Below, piece after piece: positions 1 through 8,262 of a stretch of 64,000 bases of DNA (position 1 is its first letter; every line of letters starts with the position of its first letter). A model generated the notes under the pieces. That model saw only the letters and a program-made list of their open reading frames with translations, did no database searches and was not told the DNA's origin. A program made the translations under genes and the position numbers. This stretch comes from an uncultured SAR86 cluster bacterium (GTDB lineage: Bacteria; Pseudomonadota; Gammaproteobacteria; Magnimaribacterales; D2472): positions 704,001-768,000 of the forward strand of contig CACJOM010000001.1 of NCBI GenBank assembly GCA_902595065.1, given 5' to 3'.

Positions 1-2284
1 AATGGTCTTTCCAATGCACATCTAGGATTTGCAACATTACTTGCTTTTCAAGTTGCGCAAGGTTATCTCCAATTTCAAGATATTTCTCTTTATATTTTTT
101 TGCAGCGCTATCAGCAATAAGAGTCGCAATGGAATCTGAAGTCAATTTTTGATCATTCCTCACTTTTGCTGCTATGTTCTCTTCTATAAAGTAATGATCA
201 ATTAAGTATTTATCGAGTTCCTCCAGTCTCCACTGACTCTCAACAGAGTCTAAGGGTACAAAATCATTAGAAACTGCGCGCATTTCCTCATCAATCAAAT
301 CATTTATTGCTTCAGAGATATTGTCTTCATTAAGTAGCTGATTTCTCAATGAGTAGATTGCCTGCCTTTGATCATTTGCAACATCATCATATTCAAGTAG
401 ATTTTTTCTTATATCAAAATTTCTGCTTTCTATTCTTTTTTGAGCATTTTCTATACCACGAGAGAGCATTTTATGTTCAATATGATCATCACCCATGCCA
501 ATTCTTTCAAATAGACTTCTTCGACTATCAGATATAAACAGCCTCAATAAGTCATCTTCTAAAGATAAGAAAAACTTCGAATATCCTGGATCTCCTTGCC
601 TTCCTGATCGACCTCTCAGTTGGTTATCAATCCTTCTTGATTCATGTCTCTCAGTTCCCAGAATATGCAAACCTCCTGCTTCCAAGACAACTTGATGTCT
701 TTTCTCCCATTCACCATCACCAATATTTTCTTTGCCTCCTAATACAATATCGGTCCCTCTACCAGCCATATTTGTTGCTATGGTAACTACTCCAGGGCGT
801 CCAGCATTTGCAATTACCTCAGCTTCTTTTTCATGTTGTTTTGCATTGAGTACTTGATGAGAGATATTTTTTTTATTCAACAGAGCGGAAACTATTTCTG
901 AGGATTCTACAGAGGCTGTTCCAACTAGAATGGGCGCATCTTTTTTTCGTAATATTTCTATTTCTTCTATCAAAGCTTTGAATTTTGCATCTTGAGTTAG
1001 AAAAACTAAATCATCGTTATCTTCCCTAGCCATTGGCTTATTCGTTGGGATAATTGAAACATTTAGCCCATATATTTCAGCAAATTCAGCGGCCTCAGTA
1101 TCAGCAGTACCAGTCATCCCAGAAAGCTGCTCAAAGAGTCGGAAGAAGTTTTGGTATGTTGTAGATGCAAGAGTTTGAGATTCTCTTTGAATAGGAGTGT
1201 TTTCCTTACATTCAAGTGCCTGATGAATGCCTTCGCTCATTCTTCTGCCCGGCATTGTTCTGCCAGTATGCTCATCAATTAGTAAAACTTCTTGATTTCT
1301 GACCAGGTAGTGAATATTTTTTTTAAATAAAAATGCTGCTTTTAAAGTTGCATTTACATAACGCATGATCTTTAAATTGCTAACAGAATATAAGCTATCT
1401 TCAGATTGAAGCAATCCTAAATCTTCAAGATGCCTCTCAACAACCATATATCCATCGTCAGTTAATTCTATTGATCTATTTTTTTCATCAATAATATAGT
1501 GACCTCTCTCATCTTCAGTGAGCGGTTCATCCTCAGTACCCTCCCTTAATTGTTCTTTTAGCTTTGGAATAATTTTTTTAATTTGAACGTAATAATCTGC
1601 ACTCTCATTTGAGGGTCCAGAAATAATTAAAGGTGTTCGAGCTTCATCAATTAGAATTGAATCTACCTCATCCACAATCGCAAAATCTAATGAGCATTGG
1701 ACTTTATCTTCTGCACGAAGAGCCATATTGTCTCTAAGATAATCAAACCCCAGTTCGCCGTTAGTGGCATAGATAACATCACACTGGTATGCAGATTTTT
1801 TTTCTTCAGATGATTGGTTTGAATAAACAACCCCAACTGTTAGCCCAAGTTGCTCATATATCGGTCTCATCCAGTTAGCATCTCTTTGAGCCAGATAATC
1901 ATTAACTGTTACTAATATCACTTTATTGTCCTGAACTGCATTCAAGTAGGCTGGAAGGGTAGCAACCAAAGTTTTTCCCTCACCAGTTTTCATTTCAGCA
2001 ATATTTCCTTCTGAAAGAGCAATGCCACCAAGCATCTGAGCATCAAAATGCCTTAGACCAATTGTCCTGACGCTGGCTTCTCGAGTTGCTGCGAAAGCAT
2101 GAGCTAATAGATCAAAGTCACTATCTTTGGATGATTCCTTTAATTTAATTCTAAGACAAGCAAGGTCATCATCACTTAGTTTTTGATATTCTGATTCAAG
2201 TAAATTGATTTTATCAACATACACTTGCATCCGCTTAAGTGCGCGTTGATTACTGCTTCCAAATATTTTGGTTAAAAATGACAT
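1..2284 (-). CDS. secA: SecA preprotein translocase ATPase (3' end outside window)
   Basis: The motor ATPase pushes unfolded preproteins through SecYEG. Read from the ATG at 2284, the protein starts MSFLTKIFGSSNQRALKR, typical of SecA. It shows the Walker A MKTGEGKT near residues 98-105 and the DEVDSILIDEARTPL motif near residue 210. The visible part ends at LDVHWKDH, in the helical scaffold region. About 761 codons are present, so roughly 140 residues, including any C-terminal zinc tail, lie beyond position 1. The gene follows lpxC by 38 bases, the usual gammaproteobacterial order. No secM-like ORF separates them. Confidence 0.97.
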   Translation of the reverse strand, partial: MSFLTKIFGSSNQRALKRMQVYVDKINLLESEYQKLSDDDLACLRIKLKESSKDSDFDLLAHAFAATREASVRTIGLRHFDAQMLGGIALSEGNIAEMKTGEGKTLVATLPAYLNAVQDNKVILVTVNDYLAQRDANWMRPIYEQLGLTVGVVYSNQSSEEKKSAYQCDVIYATNGELGFDYLRDNMALRAEDKVQCSLDFAIVDEVDSILIDEARTPLIISGPSNESADYYVQIKKIIPKLKEQLREGTEDEPLTEDERGHYIIDEKNRSIELTDDGYMVVERHLEDLGLLQSEDSLYSVSNLKIMRYVNATLKAAFLFKKNIHYLVRNQEVLLIDEHTGRTMPGRRMSEGIHQALECKENTPIQRESQTLASTTYQNFFRLFEQLSGMTGTADTEAAEFAEIYGLNVSIIPTNKPMAREDNDDLVFLTQDAKFKALIEEIEILRKKDAPILVGTASVESSEIVSALLNKKNISHQVLNAKQHEKEAEVIANAGRPGVVTIATNMAGRGTDIVLGGKENIGDGEWEKRHQVVLEAGGLHILGTERHESRRIDNQLRGRSGRQGDPGYSKFFLSLEDDLLRLFISDSRRSLFERIGMGDDHIEHKMLSRGIENAQKRIESRNFDIRKNLLEYDDVANDQRQAIYSLRNQLLNEDNISEAINDLIDEEMRAVSNDFVPLDSVESQWRLEELDKYLIDHYFIEENIAAKVRNDQKLTSDSIATLIADSAAKKYKEKYLEIGDNLAQLEKQVMLQILDVHWKDH

Positions 2285-2322
2285 GAATTTAATCGCTTAC
2301 AATTATTTTGATCTTCTCAAAG

Positions 2323-3240
2323 CTATATAGCGTCGCCAAAGGGAGCTCTTGCATATGATATGGGGGCAATTGAAGAATCTTCAAATGTGACTACCTCCCA
2401 TGCATCTTCAGACGCTAAAATTTTTCTTAATAATTCATTGTTAAGTGAATGGCCTGACTTATAGCCTGAAAATTGACCAATAAGATTGTGTCCTAGGAGG
2501 TACAAATCACCAATAGCATCGAGCATTTTATGCTTCACAAATTCATCATCAAATCTCAGACCTTCTTCATTTAGGATACCATCTTCTCCGACAGCAATAG
2601 CATTAGCAACACTTGCCCCCAATGCCAAACCTTGAGATTGAAGGCTATCCATGTCCTTTACTGAGCCAAAGGTTCTTGCTCTGCAAACTTCTTTTACAAA
2701 TGAGGTTGAGGAAAAATCAATTGATGATTTTTGAGCATGCTTTTTAATAGTTGGATCATCAAAGTCAATCTCAAATGAAACTTTAAAACCATCAAAAGGC
2801 TTGATGGCGGCATATGTATCTCCTCGCTCAACACGTACTTCTTTTTTGACTTTTATAAATTTTTTTAATTTTTCCTGTACTTCTAGTCCAGCCGATTGAA
2901 TTAAAAATACAAATGGACTTGCACTACCATCCATAATAGGAATTTCTGGACCATCCACTTTAATAATGCAGTTATCAATACCAAGACCAGCAATTGCAGA
3001 AAGAAGATGCTCTATGGTCCCAATTTTGTATCCTTCCTTAAAAAGAGCAGTAGAGAGGGTTGTATCTCCGACATATTCAAATATTGCTGGAATGCTGATT
3101 TCAGGCTCTAAGTCTGTTCTGATAAAAGTAATCCCAGCATCTATAGGAGCAGGCAAAAGCTCTAAAGTCATATCTTTGCCGCTATGAAGACCAACTCCAA
3201 CAGCTTTGATAGGATTTTTTATTGTTCTTTGGTTAAGCAT
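2323..3240 (-). CDS. lpxC: UDP-3-O-acyl-N-acetylglucosamine deacetylase
   Basis: This zinc enzyme catalyses the committed deacetylation step of lipid A synthesis in the cytosol. At 305 residues it matches the E. coli length. The zinc ligands are visible: His78 in TIEHLLSA, and His237 and Asp241 in [10 protein letters not shown]. The catalytic His264 lies in YKSGHSLNN. The N-terminus [21 protein letters not shown] is the family start. It lies between rlmB and secA on the same strand. Lipid A synthesis supports a Gram-negative outer membrane, in line with the TonB receptors and bamE in this window. Confidence 0.98.
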   Translation of the reverse strand: MLNQRTIKNPIKAVGVGLHSGKDMTLELLPAPIDAGITFIRTDLEPEISIPAIFEYVGDTTLSTALFKEGYKIGTIEHLLSAIAGLGIDNCIIKVDGPEIPIMDGSASPFVFLIQSAGLEVQEKLKKFIKVKKEVRVERGDTYAAIKPFDGFKVSFEIDFDDPTIKKHAQKSSIDFSSTSFVKEVCRARTFGSVKDMDSLQSQGLALGASVANAIAVGEDGILNEEGLRFDDEFVKHKMLDAIGDLYLLGHNLIGQFSGYKSGHSLNNELLRKILASEDAWEVVTFEDSSIAPISYARAPFGDAI

Positions 3241-3285
3241 TCTATCAATTCAATGATTGTTTAATTAAGCCATTGTAAATGAATT

Positions 3286-4011
3286 TTATATTAACTTCTG
3301 CCTTGCAATTTCAAAAAGTATTACACCAGTAGCAACCGAAACATTCAAACTATTAATTGTTTTGCTCTTTGATAAGGTGCATGTTTGAGAGCATTTAACT
3401 AATGTTTTTTCGCGTATACCATTTTCTTCAGAGCCCATAATTACCAGCAGAGGTATATTAAGATCTAATTCTGTATAACTTGAGTTTGCATGCTCGCTTG
3501 TACCCAAGATGAGATAGCCAAGCCTCTCAAAGTGCTTCAAAGTATTAATTAAATTGGTGACTGTAAATATTTGAATTGCTTCAGTCCCCCCAGCAGAAAC
3601 CTGCCTAACCAATGGAGTGATTGGGGAGCAATGATGTTTATTGATAATGACACCTGCAACATTACTAGCAGCCGCAGATCTAATACATGCTCCAAGATTG
3701 CGCGGATCAATGACATTGTCGATAACTAAAAACGTAGGATTATCATGTTGAATACTTTCTTCATACTTCTTAAGGTCACTTAATCCTAGATTTACCTCAT
3801 TCTTAAGAACAGCTTCAGGATGCTGAGCTAAGTTTTTCTTTCTTTCTATTGAGATTGAAAGGCTTTCGGCTAGAGTAATTAAATTTTGAACTCTATCATC
3901 GTTACGACTAGCTGGTATAAAGATTTTTTTTATATTTTCAGGCGAAAATTTTAATAGCATTTCAATGCTATGAAAACCAATACGAAGATTTGTAGAATCT
4001 TTATTTTCCAT
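3286..4011 (-). CDS. rlmB: 23S rRNA (guanosine-2'-O-)-methyltransferase, SpoU/TrmH family
   Basis: A SPOUT-fold enzyme that probably methylates the 2'-O of a guanosine in 23S rRNA (Gm2251 in E. coli). The 241 residues match E. coli RlmB (243). The three family motifs are present: DNVIDPRNLGACIRSAAA (near 98-115), LVIMGSEENGIRE, and NSLNVSVATGVILFE at the C-terminus, which forms the trefoil knot and S-adenosylmethionine pocket. Its start overlaps the end of rnr by 11 bases, so the pair is translationally coupled, as in many gammaproteobacteria. Confidence 0.93.
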   Translation of the reverse strand: MENKDSTNLRIGFHSIEMLLKFSPENIKKIFIPASRNDDRVQNLITLAESLSISIERKKNLAQHPEAVLKNEVNLGLSDLKKYEESIQHDNPTFLVIDNVIDPRNLGACIRSAAASNVAGVIINKHHCSPITPLVRQVSAGGTEAIQIFTVTNLINTLKHFERLGYLILGTSEHANSSYTELDLNIPLLVIMGSEENGIREKTLVKCSQTCTLSKSKTINSLNVSVATGVILFEIARQKLI

Positions 4012-5476
4012 TTGAGATTACTAGATTGATCTTTCTTTCAAGGGGAAAGATAGCGGCAATTTTAACTTTAATTGTTTGTCCAAGCTTATAAATCCCGCCT
4101 CTTCTTTTTCCTTTGAGTGCATTACGATCTGGTAAAAAATGATATCGGTCATCAGGCAAATCAGATACATGTAATAAACCAGATATAAAGTAAGGCTCTA
4201 AATTAACGAATAAGCCAAAGTCTGTCACGCCAGTCACGACACCATCCATAGTTGATCCTATTTTTGTTTTAAGATACGTACAAATTAATACTTGCTCGAC
4301 TTGCTTTGATGCTTTTTCAGCTCGCCTTTCTAGCATTGAGGAGTTCTCACACTCATCTTGTAATTCATTTTGTCTTGTTTGAATTTTCTTTTGAGCCAGA
4401 GAAGAATTGATTAATCTATGCACCAATAAATCAGGATACCTTCTTATTGGCGATGTGAAATGTGAGTATTGCCCTAATTGCAATCCAAAGTGACCTAAAT
4501 TATTTGTTGAATACTCTGCTCTAGCTAGAGTTTGAAGTACCAAGATTTGACCAGTGGTATCATTTTTTTTATTGGCTTGATCTAAGCATAAATTAACAAC
4601 TTCCAAGGATGATAATTTTTTGACTTGCTTGGGCGAGATCTGGAAATGTTTCTTTAACGCCTCCAGTTTACTTGGATCAGGGTCTTCATGGATTCTATAA
4701 ACACCAAGATTAAGTCGCTCTTGCATAAACTCAGCAGCAGATTCATTCGCAAGCAGCATAGATTCCTCGACAAGTTTATGTGCAAAAAGAGGTTTTTTTA
4801 TGTGTAAGTTTTTGACCTCTTTGTTTTTATCTAATTCTAAGGTTGCCTCTATTGGCTTAATCTCTAAAGCTTTTCTTTGATGTCGTAGCTTCAATCTGAG
4901 GTTGGCCAGATCTTTTAAATGCTCTATCGAAGCTCGAACCCCAGCCTGTTTGATATTGAATGATTTGTTGAGATTTTTTTCAACTTGATTATAAGTGAGG
5001 CGTGCTTTTGAGTTAATTAGACCGCTATAAAACTTATACTTTTTTCTTTTGCCATCCAAGCCTATGGACATTTCACATATCATTGAACATCTATCTTCGT
5101 TAGGTCTTAGTGAGCAAATCCCATTTGATAGATTCTCTGGAAGCATTGGGATAACTGTTTCAGGAAAGTAAATAGAAGTGCCTCTCTTTTTTGCTTCTCT
5201 ATCTATTTTCGAACCTGGAGTTACATAGAAAGATACATCTGCGATAGCCACATAAAGTGTGAAGCCATTGCTATTTTTTAGGCAGTAAATAGCATCATCA
5301 AAATCTTTAGCATCCTCTCCATCAATGGTTGCAAAATTTAGCTTTCTTAAGTCTTTTCTATGTTTGGCTGCCTTTTCTTTACTGGCAACAGTTTTTGCTT
5401 CATTTAAAACCTCAGAACTCCATTTAGAAGGGAGCTCATGCATTGAGATGGCATCTTGGATTGCTTCTTTATACAT
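4001..5476 (-). CDS. rnr: RNase R-type 3'-5' exoribonuclease lacking N-terminal cold-shock domains
   Basis: This RNB-family exonuclease degrades structured RNA from the 3' end. The catalytic cluster Asp52, Asp58, Asp60, Asp61 sits in ATIDGEDAKDFDDA, with the spacing of the RNase II active site. SPIRRYPDLLVHR and a C-terminal S1 domain (from about residue 400, VVTGVTDFGLFV) follow. At 491 residues it is much shorter than E. coli RNase R (813) or RNase II (644). The helix-turn-helix and both cold-shock domains are absent, and a TGA directly before the ATG excludes an upstream extension in frame. The basic C-terminal tail is also missing. Confidence 0.9.
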   Translation of the reverse strand: MYKEAIQDAISMHELPSKWSSEVLNEAKTVASKEKAAKHRKDLRKLNFATIDGEDAKDFDDAIYCLKNSNGFTLYVAIADVSFYVTPGSKIDREAKKRGTSIYFPETVIPMLPENLSNGICSLRPNEDRCSMICEMSIGLDGKRKKYKFYSGLINSKARLTYNQVEKNLNKSFNIKQAGVRASIEHLKDLANLRLKLRHQRKALEIKPIEATLELDKNKEVKNLHIKKPLFAHKLVEESMLLANESAAEFMQERLNLGVYRIHEDPDPSKLEALKKHFQISPKQVKKLSSLEVVNLCLDQANKKNDTTGQILVLQTLARAEYSTNNLGHFGLQLGQYSHFTSPIRRYPDLLVHRLINSSLAQKKIQTRQNELQDECENSSMLERRAEKASKQVEQVLICTYLKTKIGSTMDGVVTGVTDFGLFVNLEPYFISGLLHVSDLPDDRYHFLPDRNALKGKRRGGIYKLGQTIKVKIAAIFPLERKINLVISNGK

Positions 5477-5504
5477 TCAATTTTTGCTATTGTAATTTGT
5501 TTGT

Positions 5505-5521
5505 GGTGCTATAATATCACC
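5505..5521. promoter_or_regulatory. Zur-like operator dyad over a promoter
   Basis: The 17 bases GGTGCTATAATATCACC form a dyad of pattern GGTGnTATnATAnCACC with only the centre and two positions unpaired. The core TGCTATAATATCAC closely resembles the E. coli znu-type Zur site as I remember it (TGTTATAATATCAC). It overlaps the -10 element of the operon that encodes a ZnuD-like receptor, where a repressor would block RNA polymerase. The zinc assignment is inference from the sequence likeness and the gene downstream. Confidence 0.5.
5507..5515 (+). promoter_or_regulatory. Extended -10 promoter for the 94-residue protein and His-loop receptor
   Basis: TGCTATAAT is a perfect extended -10 (TGn followed by TATAAT). 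No well-spaced -35 is visible; TTGTAA at 5490 is only 14 bases upstream, and extended -10 promoters often do without one. Transcription would begin near 5522, at or next to the ATG at 5524, which would give a leaderless or nearly leaderless message. Confidence 0.6.
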
Positions 5522-5523
5522 CT

Positions 5524-5808
5524 ATGAATTTCGGACTTAAAAGCAAAAGTATCTCATTTATTGGGTTGTTTTTCCTTGTAAGTATAGCACTCCATTCATT
5601 TACACACATTGATGAAGCTCCCCTAACTGAGGGTCCTGAATTAGAGTGCCTTACTTGTCACAATGAGGTCTCTTCAGATATTGAAGTTTTTGTTTTTATT
5701 CCAAGCGAGATTTTTCCCAAACTTGTAGATGTAAATCTTCCCCTAAAAGTTAATCTACAAGATCGGAAACCATTCAACTCTCAAGCACCTCCAAAAATTA
5801 ATATTTAA
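5524..5808 (+). CDS. Small envelope protein with a CxxCH motif, unknown function
   Basis: I do not recognise a named family. The 94-residue product has a hydrophobic N-terminal segment (about residues 9-25), which would act as a signal peptide or membrane anchor. A short region follows with HSFTHIDE, then ELECLTCHNE near residues 40-49. The rest, about 45 residues, is Pro- and Lys-containing and ends SQAPPKINI. The CxxCH could bind metal or a c-type haem. A metal role fits better, because the chain is short, no distal haem ligand stands out, and the next gene is a predicted zinc receptor. Its start lies at the predicted transcription start, so translation may be leaderless. Confidence 0.6.
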   Translation: MNFGLKSKSISFIGLFFLVSIALHSFTHIDEAPLTEGPELECLTCHNEVSSDIEVFVFIPSEIFPKLVDVNLPLKVNLQDRKPFNSQAPPKINI

Positions 5809-5831
5809 ATTTTTTTAAATATTTAATTTTT
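5800..5831 (+). terminator. AT-only hairpin between the small CxxCH gene and its receptor
   Basis: AATATTTAAA (5800-5809) and TTTAAATATT (5814-5823) form a perfect 10-bp stem with a TTTT loop, followed by more T-rich sequence. The left arm overlaps the TAA stop of the 94-residue gene. A stem without GC pairs is a weak terminator at best. It may attenuate read-through or mark an mRNA end that separates expression of the two genes. Confidence 0.3.
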
Positions 5832-5836
5832 CTAAC

Positions 5837-5842
5837 AGGAGG
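5837..5842 (+). promoter_or_regulatory. Perfect Shine-Dalgarno AGGAGG of the His-loop receptor
   Basis: AGGAGG sits 4 bases before the ATG at 5847. It is the strongest ribosome-binding site in this part of the window, where the neighbouring small gene has none, so the receptor is probably translated far more than the upstream protein. Confidence 0.6.
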
Positions 5843-5846
5843 TTTT

Positions 5847-8153
5847 ATGAAAATTAATAAATTTGTATTTACGTTGCTTGTTTCTTTTTCTATCAACAAC
5901 GTATTTGCTGATGAAATGGATGAAGTGGTCGTAAGCTCAGCTTTTATTGATAAAGCTGCTAGCGAGTTGGCTGATCCAATTCATATTGTAAGTGGTGATG
6001 ATGTTGCATCTGAAGCAACCCAAAGTCTCGGTGAAACCCTAGACGAACTATTGGGTGTATCTTCGGCAGATTATGGCTCTGCAGTCGGTCAGCCAATAAT
6101 TAGAGGTATGTCTGGCACAAGAGTTAAAATCCTTGAAAATGGCTTGGTTAATCGAGATGTTTCGGGTCTTGGTGCTGATCACCTTAATGATGTTGACATG
6201 AGTAATGTTCAGCAAATTGAGGTTGTTAGAGGGCCTTCTTCTTTGCTCTACACCAACGGAACAGTTGGTGGCATTGTTAATATTGTTGATAACTCTATTG
6301 CCATGAAAGACGTAGAGAGATTATTTAAAGTTGGCGCAGAATCACAATCGGTTAATGATGGTGACAGCCGAAGTTTCTATTACCAAGACAATTTTGGTGG
6401 TGATATAAATATAAGCTTTGCTTACAAAGATACTGCTCTTGGAAATTTTGATATTCCTAACGGAGCAATAATGCATGAAGAGGAAGAGCATCATGACGAA
6501 GATGAAGACCATGATGATCATGAGGAAGACCATGAAGAGCATGAAGAAAACCTAGGCTTTCTGGCTAATTCTGATTTTGAATCAGAGTCATTCAAATTTG
6601 GCGCTTCTACTACAGGCGACTGGGGATATCTTGGGTTTTCATTAGGAAGCATTGAGAGTCTGTATGGGATTCCATACCACGGCGAAGGTCATGGACATGA
6701 AGATCATGGCGATGAGCATGGTGATGAAGAAGAAGGGCATGATGAGCATGAAGGCGAAAGAATTTTTGCTAACACTGATTCTGAGAAGTTTGATATCAGA
6801 GGATCTTTTAATCTTGCTGGAAATTTAGTAAAAAAAGTTGACTTTTTTATGAGAGATACCGATTACTCTTTCACTGAGCAACATGCTGAAGAAGCCCATG
6901 AAGAAGAGCATCATGACGAAGATGAAGATCACGATGAGCATGATGAGCATGATGAGCATGAAGGCCATTCTGAAGGACCAACAACCTTTACTAACGATGC
7001 GATAGAAGCGGGAGCTATCTTTGATTTTTCAAATTCTGCAGTCTCTCAAAAATTTGCTATCAATTTTGTGAATGAAGATACATCTGTGATTGGAGCAGAA
7101 GCATTTATGACTCCTGCCTCAAGAGATGAGCTTACATTTGGTTATTATTTAAGCAGAAGCTTTGATTCTTTCGATTTAGATTTTGGTGTGAGATACGACA
7201 TGATTGATAACGAAGGATCTATAGTATCAACCCATGAAGACGAGCATCACGATGAAGACGAGCATCATGATGAAGACGAGCATCATGACGAAGATGAAGA
7301 TCATGATGAGCACGAAGAAAGTGAGGTTGCTTACTATGATCAAGCCTTTAACAATACTAGTATTGCCCTAAATATTGGAAGAGAACTGAGCGACTATATC
7401 AGCTTAGATTTAGGTTTTTCTTCAGTAGAAAGAGCACCTTCAACCACTGAAATGTTCATGAATGGAGCCCATTTAGCAACTGCTAGATTTGAGGTTGGTA
7501 ATGTGAATTTAAATTCAGAAACATCTAACAATATAGATTTAACATTAAACATGAACAGTGGAAGCTTTTTTGCTAAAGCCACCGTATTTATGAATGATGT
7601 TGATAACTATATTTATCTTCAAGATGAAACTGAAGAAGAACATGAAGAGCATGATGAAGAACATGAAGAGGGTCATGACGATCATGGAGGGTTAATTCTT
7701 GCAAACTATCTTCAACAAGACGCCGAACTTGATGGTTATGAGATTGAATTTGGTAATACTATGGACATAGGTTCTGGTGAATTAACTTTATCATTTGGAA
7801 GAGATGAAATCTCCGGAGAGTTTTCCAATGGTGGAAATATTCCAAGATTAAATCCAGCGAGAAATATCGTTAAATTAAAATATTCAGAGGATAATTTAAT
7901 GTTTGGATTAACGTTCAAAGACGTTGAAAAACAAAATGACATTGGTATTGCTGAGACTAATACAGATGGCTACCAGATGTTGAATGCTAGATTATCGAGA
8001 AGTTTTAATTTGGGCGGTCAGGGAGACTTGACTGTATCATTGTTTGGAAACAACTTGCTTGATGAAATTGCTAGAAACCATTCTTCATATGTTAAAACTC
8101 AGGTTCCTTTACCTGGAAAAAATTATGGTATTAGGTTCAACCTGACATTCTAA
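5847..8153 (+). CDS. TonB-dependent receptor with five His/Asp/Glu-rich loops, ZnuD-like (probable zinc uptake)
   Basis: An outer-membrane beta-barrel receptor, 768 residues. A signal peptide (about 1-21, ending VFA) is followed by a TonB-box-like DEVVVSSAF and a plug domain (about 40-150) with PIIRGMSGTRVKILENG, QQIEVVRGPSSLLY and VGGIVNIVD. The barrel ends in GIRFNLTF with a terminal Phe. Clusters rich in His, Asp and Glu lie near residues 210-233, 278-302, 346-373, 463-489 and 597-613, where extracellular loops are expected. Neisserial ZnuD also has His-rich loops and imports zinc, so zinc or another soft divalent metal is the likely substrate. Copper or nickel cannot be excluded. The Zur-like dyad upstream of the preceding gene supports zinc. 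Confidence 0.85.
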   Translation: MKINKFVFTLLVSFSINNVFADEMDEVVVSSAFIDKAASELADPIHIVSGDDVASEATQSLGETLDELLGVSSADYGSAVGQPIIRGMSGTRVKILENGLVNRDVSGLGADHLNDVDMSNVQQIEVVRGPSSLLYTNGTVGGIVNIVDNSIAMKDVERLFKVGAESQSVNDGDSRSFYYQDNFGGDINISFAYKDTALGNFDIPNGAIMHEEEEHHDEDEDHDDHEEDHEEHEENLGFLANSDFESESFKFGASTTGDWGYLGFSLGSIESLYGIPYHGEGHGHEDHGDEHGDEEEGHDEHEGERIFANTDSEKFDIRGSFNLAGNLVKKVDFFMRDTDYSFTEQHAEEAHEEEHHDEDEDHDEHDEHDEHEGHSEGPTTFTNDAIEAGAIFDFSNSAVSQKFAINFVNEDTSVIGAEAFMTPASRDELTFGYYLSRSFDSFDLDFGVRYDMIDNEGSIVSTHEDEHHDEDEHHDEDEHHDEDEDHDEHEESEVAYYDQAFNNTSIALNIGRELSDYISLDLGFSSVERAPSTTEMFMNGAHLATARFEVGNVNLNSETSNNIDLTLNMNSGSFFAKATVFMNDVDNYIYLQDETEEEHEEHDEEHEEGHDDHGGLILANYLQQDAELDGYEIEFGNTMDIGSGELTLSFGRDEISGEFSNGGNIPRLNPARNIVKLKYSEDNLMFGLTFKDVEKQNDIGIAETNTDGYQMLNARLSRSFNLGGQGDLTVSLFGNNLLDEIARNHSSYVKTQVPLPGKNYGIRFNLTF
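7236..7289 (+). repeat. Three tandem 18-bp repeats encoding EDEHHD
   Basis: The unit GAAGACGAGCATCAYGAY occurs three times in a row (7236-7253, 7254-7271, 7272-7289), differing only at third codon positions. Related stretches occur in the same gene near 6482-6545 and 6900-6962, where a 25-base block around GAGCATCATGACGAAGATGA is shared. The repeats lie in frame in the fourth acidic/His loop, so unit gain or loss would change loop length without breaking the gene. Confidence 0.9.
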
Positions 8154-8178
8154 TTATTTCATTTAAATAGGCATTTAT

Positions 8179-8215
8179 AACCGGAAACTATTATCAAATG
8201 GTTTCCGGTTTTTTT
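8179..8215 (+). terminator. Intrinsic terminator after the His-loop receptor
   Basis: AACCGGAAAC (8179-8188) pairs perfectly with GTTTCCGGTT (8201-8210) around a 12-base loop and is followed at once by a T run. It closes the small-protein/receptor operon and insulates the next receptor gene. Confidence 0.9.
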
Positions 8216-8229
8216 ATTTTTAAAATACG

Positions 8230-8235
8230 TATAAT
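8230..8235 (+). promoter_or_regulatory. -10 element of the second TonB-dependent receptor
   Basis: TATAAT lies 27 bases before the ATG at 8263. The matching -35 position falls in the T-rich tail of the preceding terminator and has no good consensus. No Shine-Dalgarno sequence is evident before the start codon. Confidence 0.45.
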
Positions 8236-8262
8236 CATTAAAAATTATTAATTACAAGCTAC

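Noticed and set aside
5490..5495. TTGTAA as the -35 of the zinc-linked promoter
   Set aside because: The spacing to the -10 is only 14 bases. The extended -10 element is a better explanation.
5647..5661. CxxCH motif read as a cytochrome c
   Set aside because: The chain is too short and lacks a clear distal haem ligand. The neighbouring metal receptor makes metal binding at least as likely, so no cytochrome call was made.
6480..7690. Repeats in the receptor gene taken as a CRISPR-like array
   Set aside because: The repeats are in-frame codon repeats of varying length without unique spacers, and they encode acidic/His loops.
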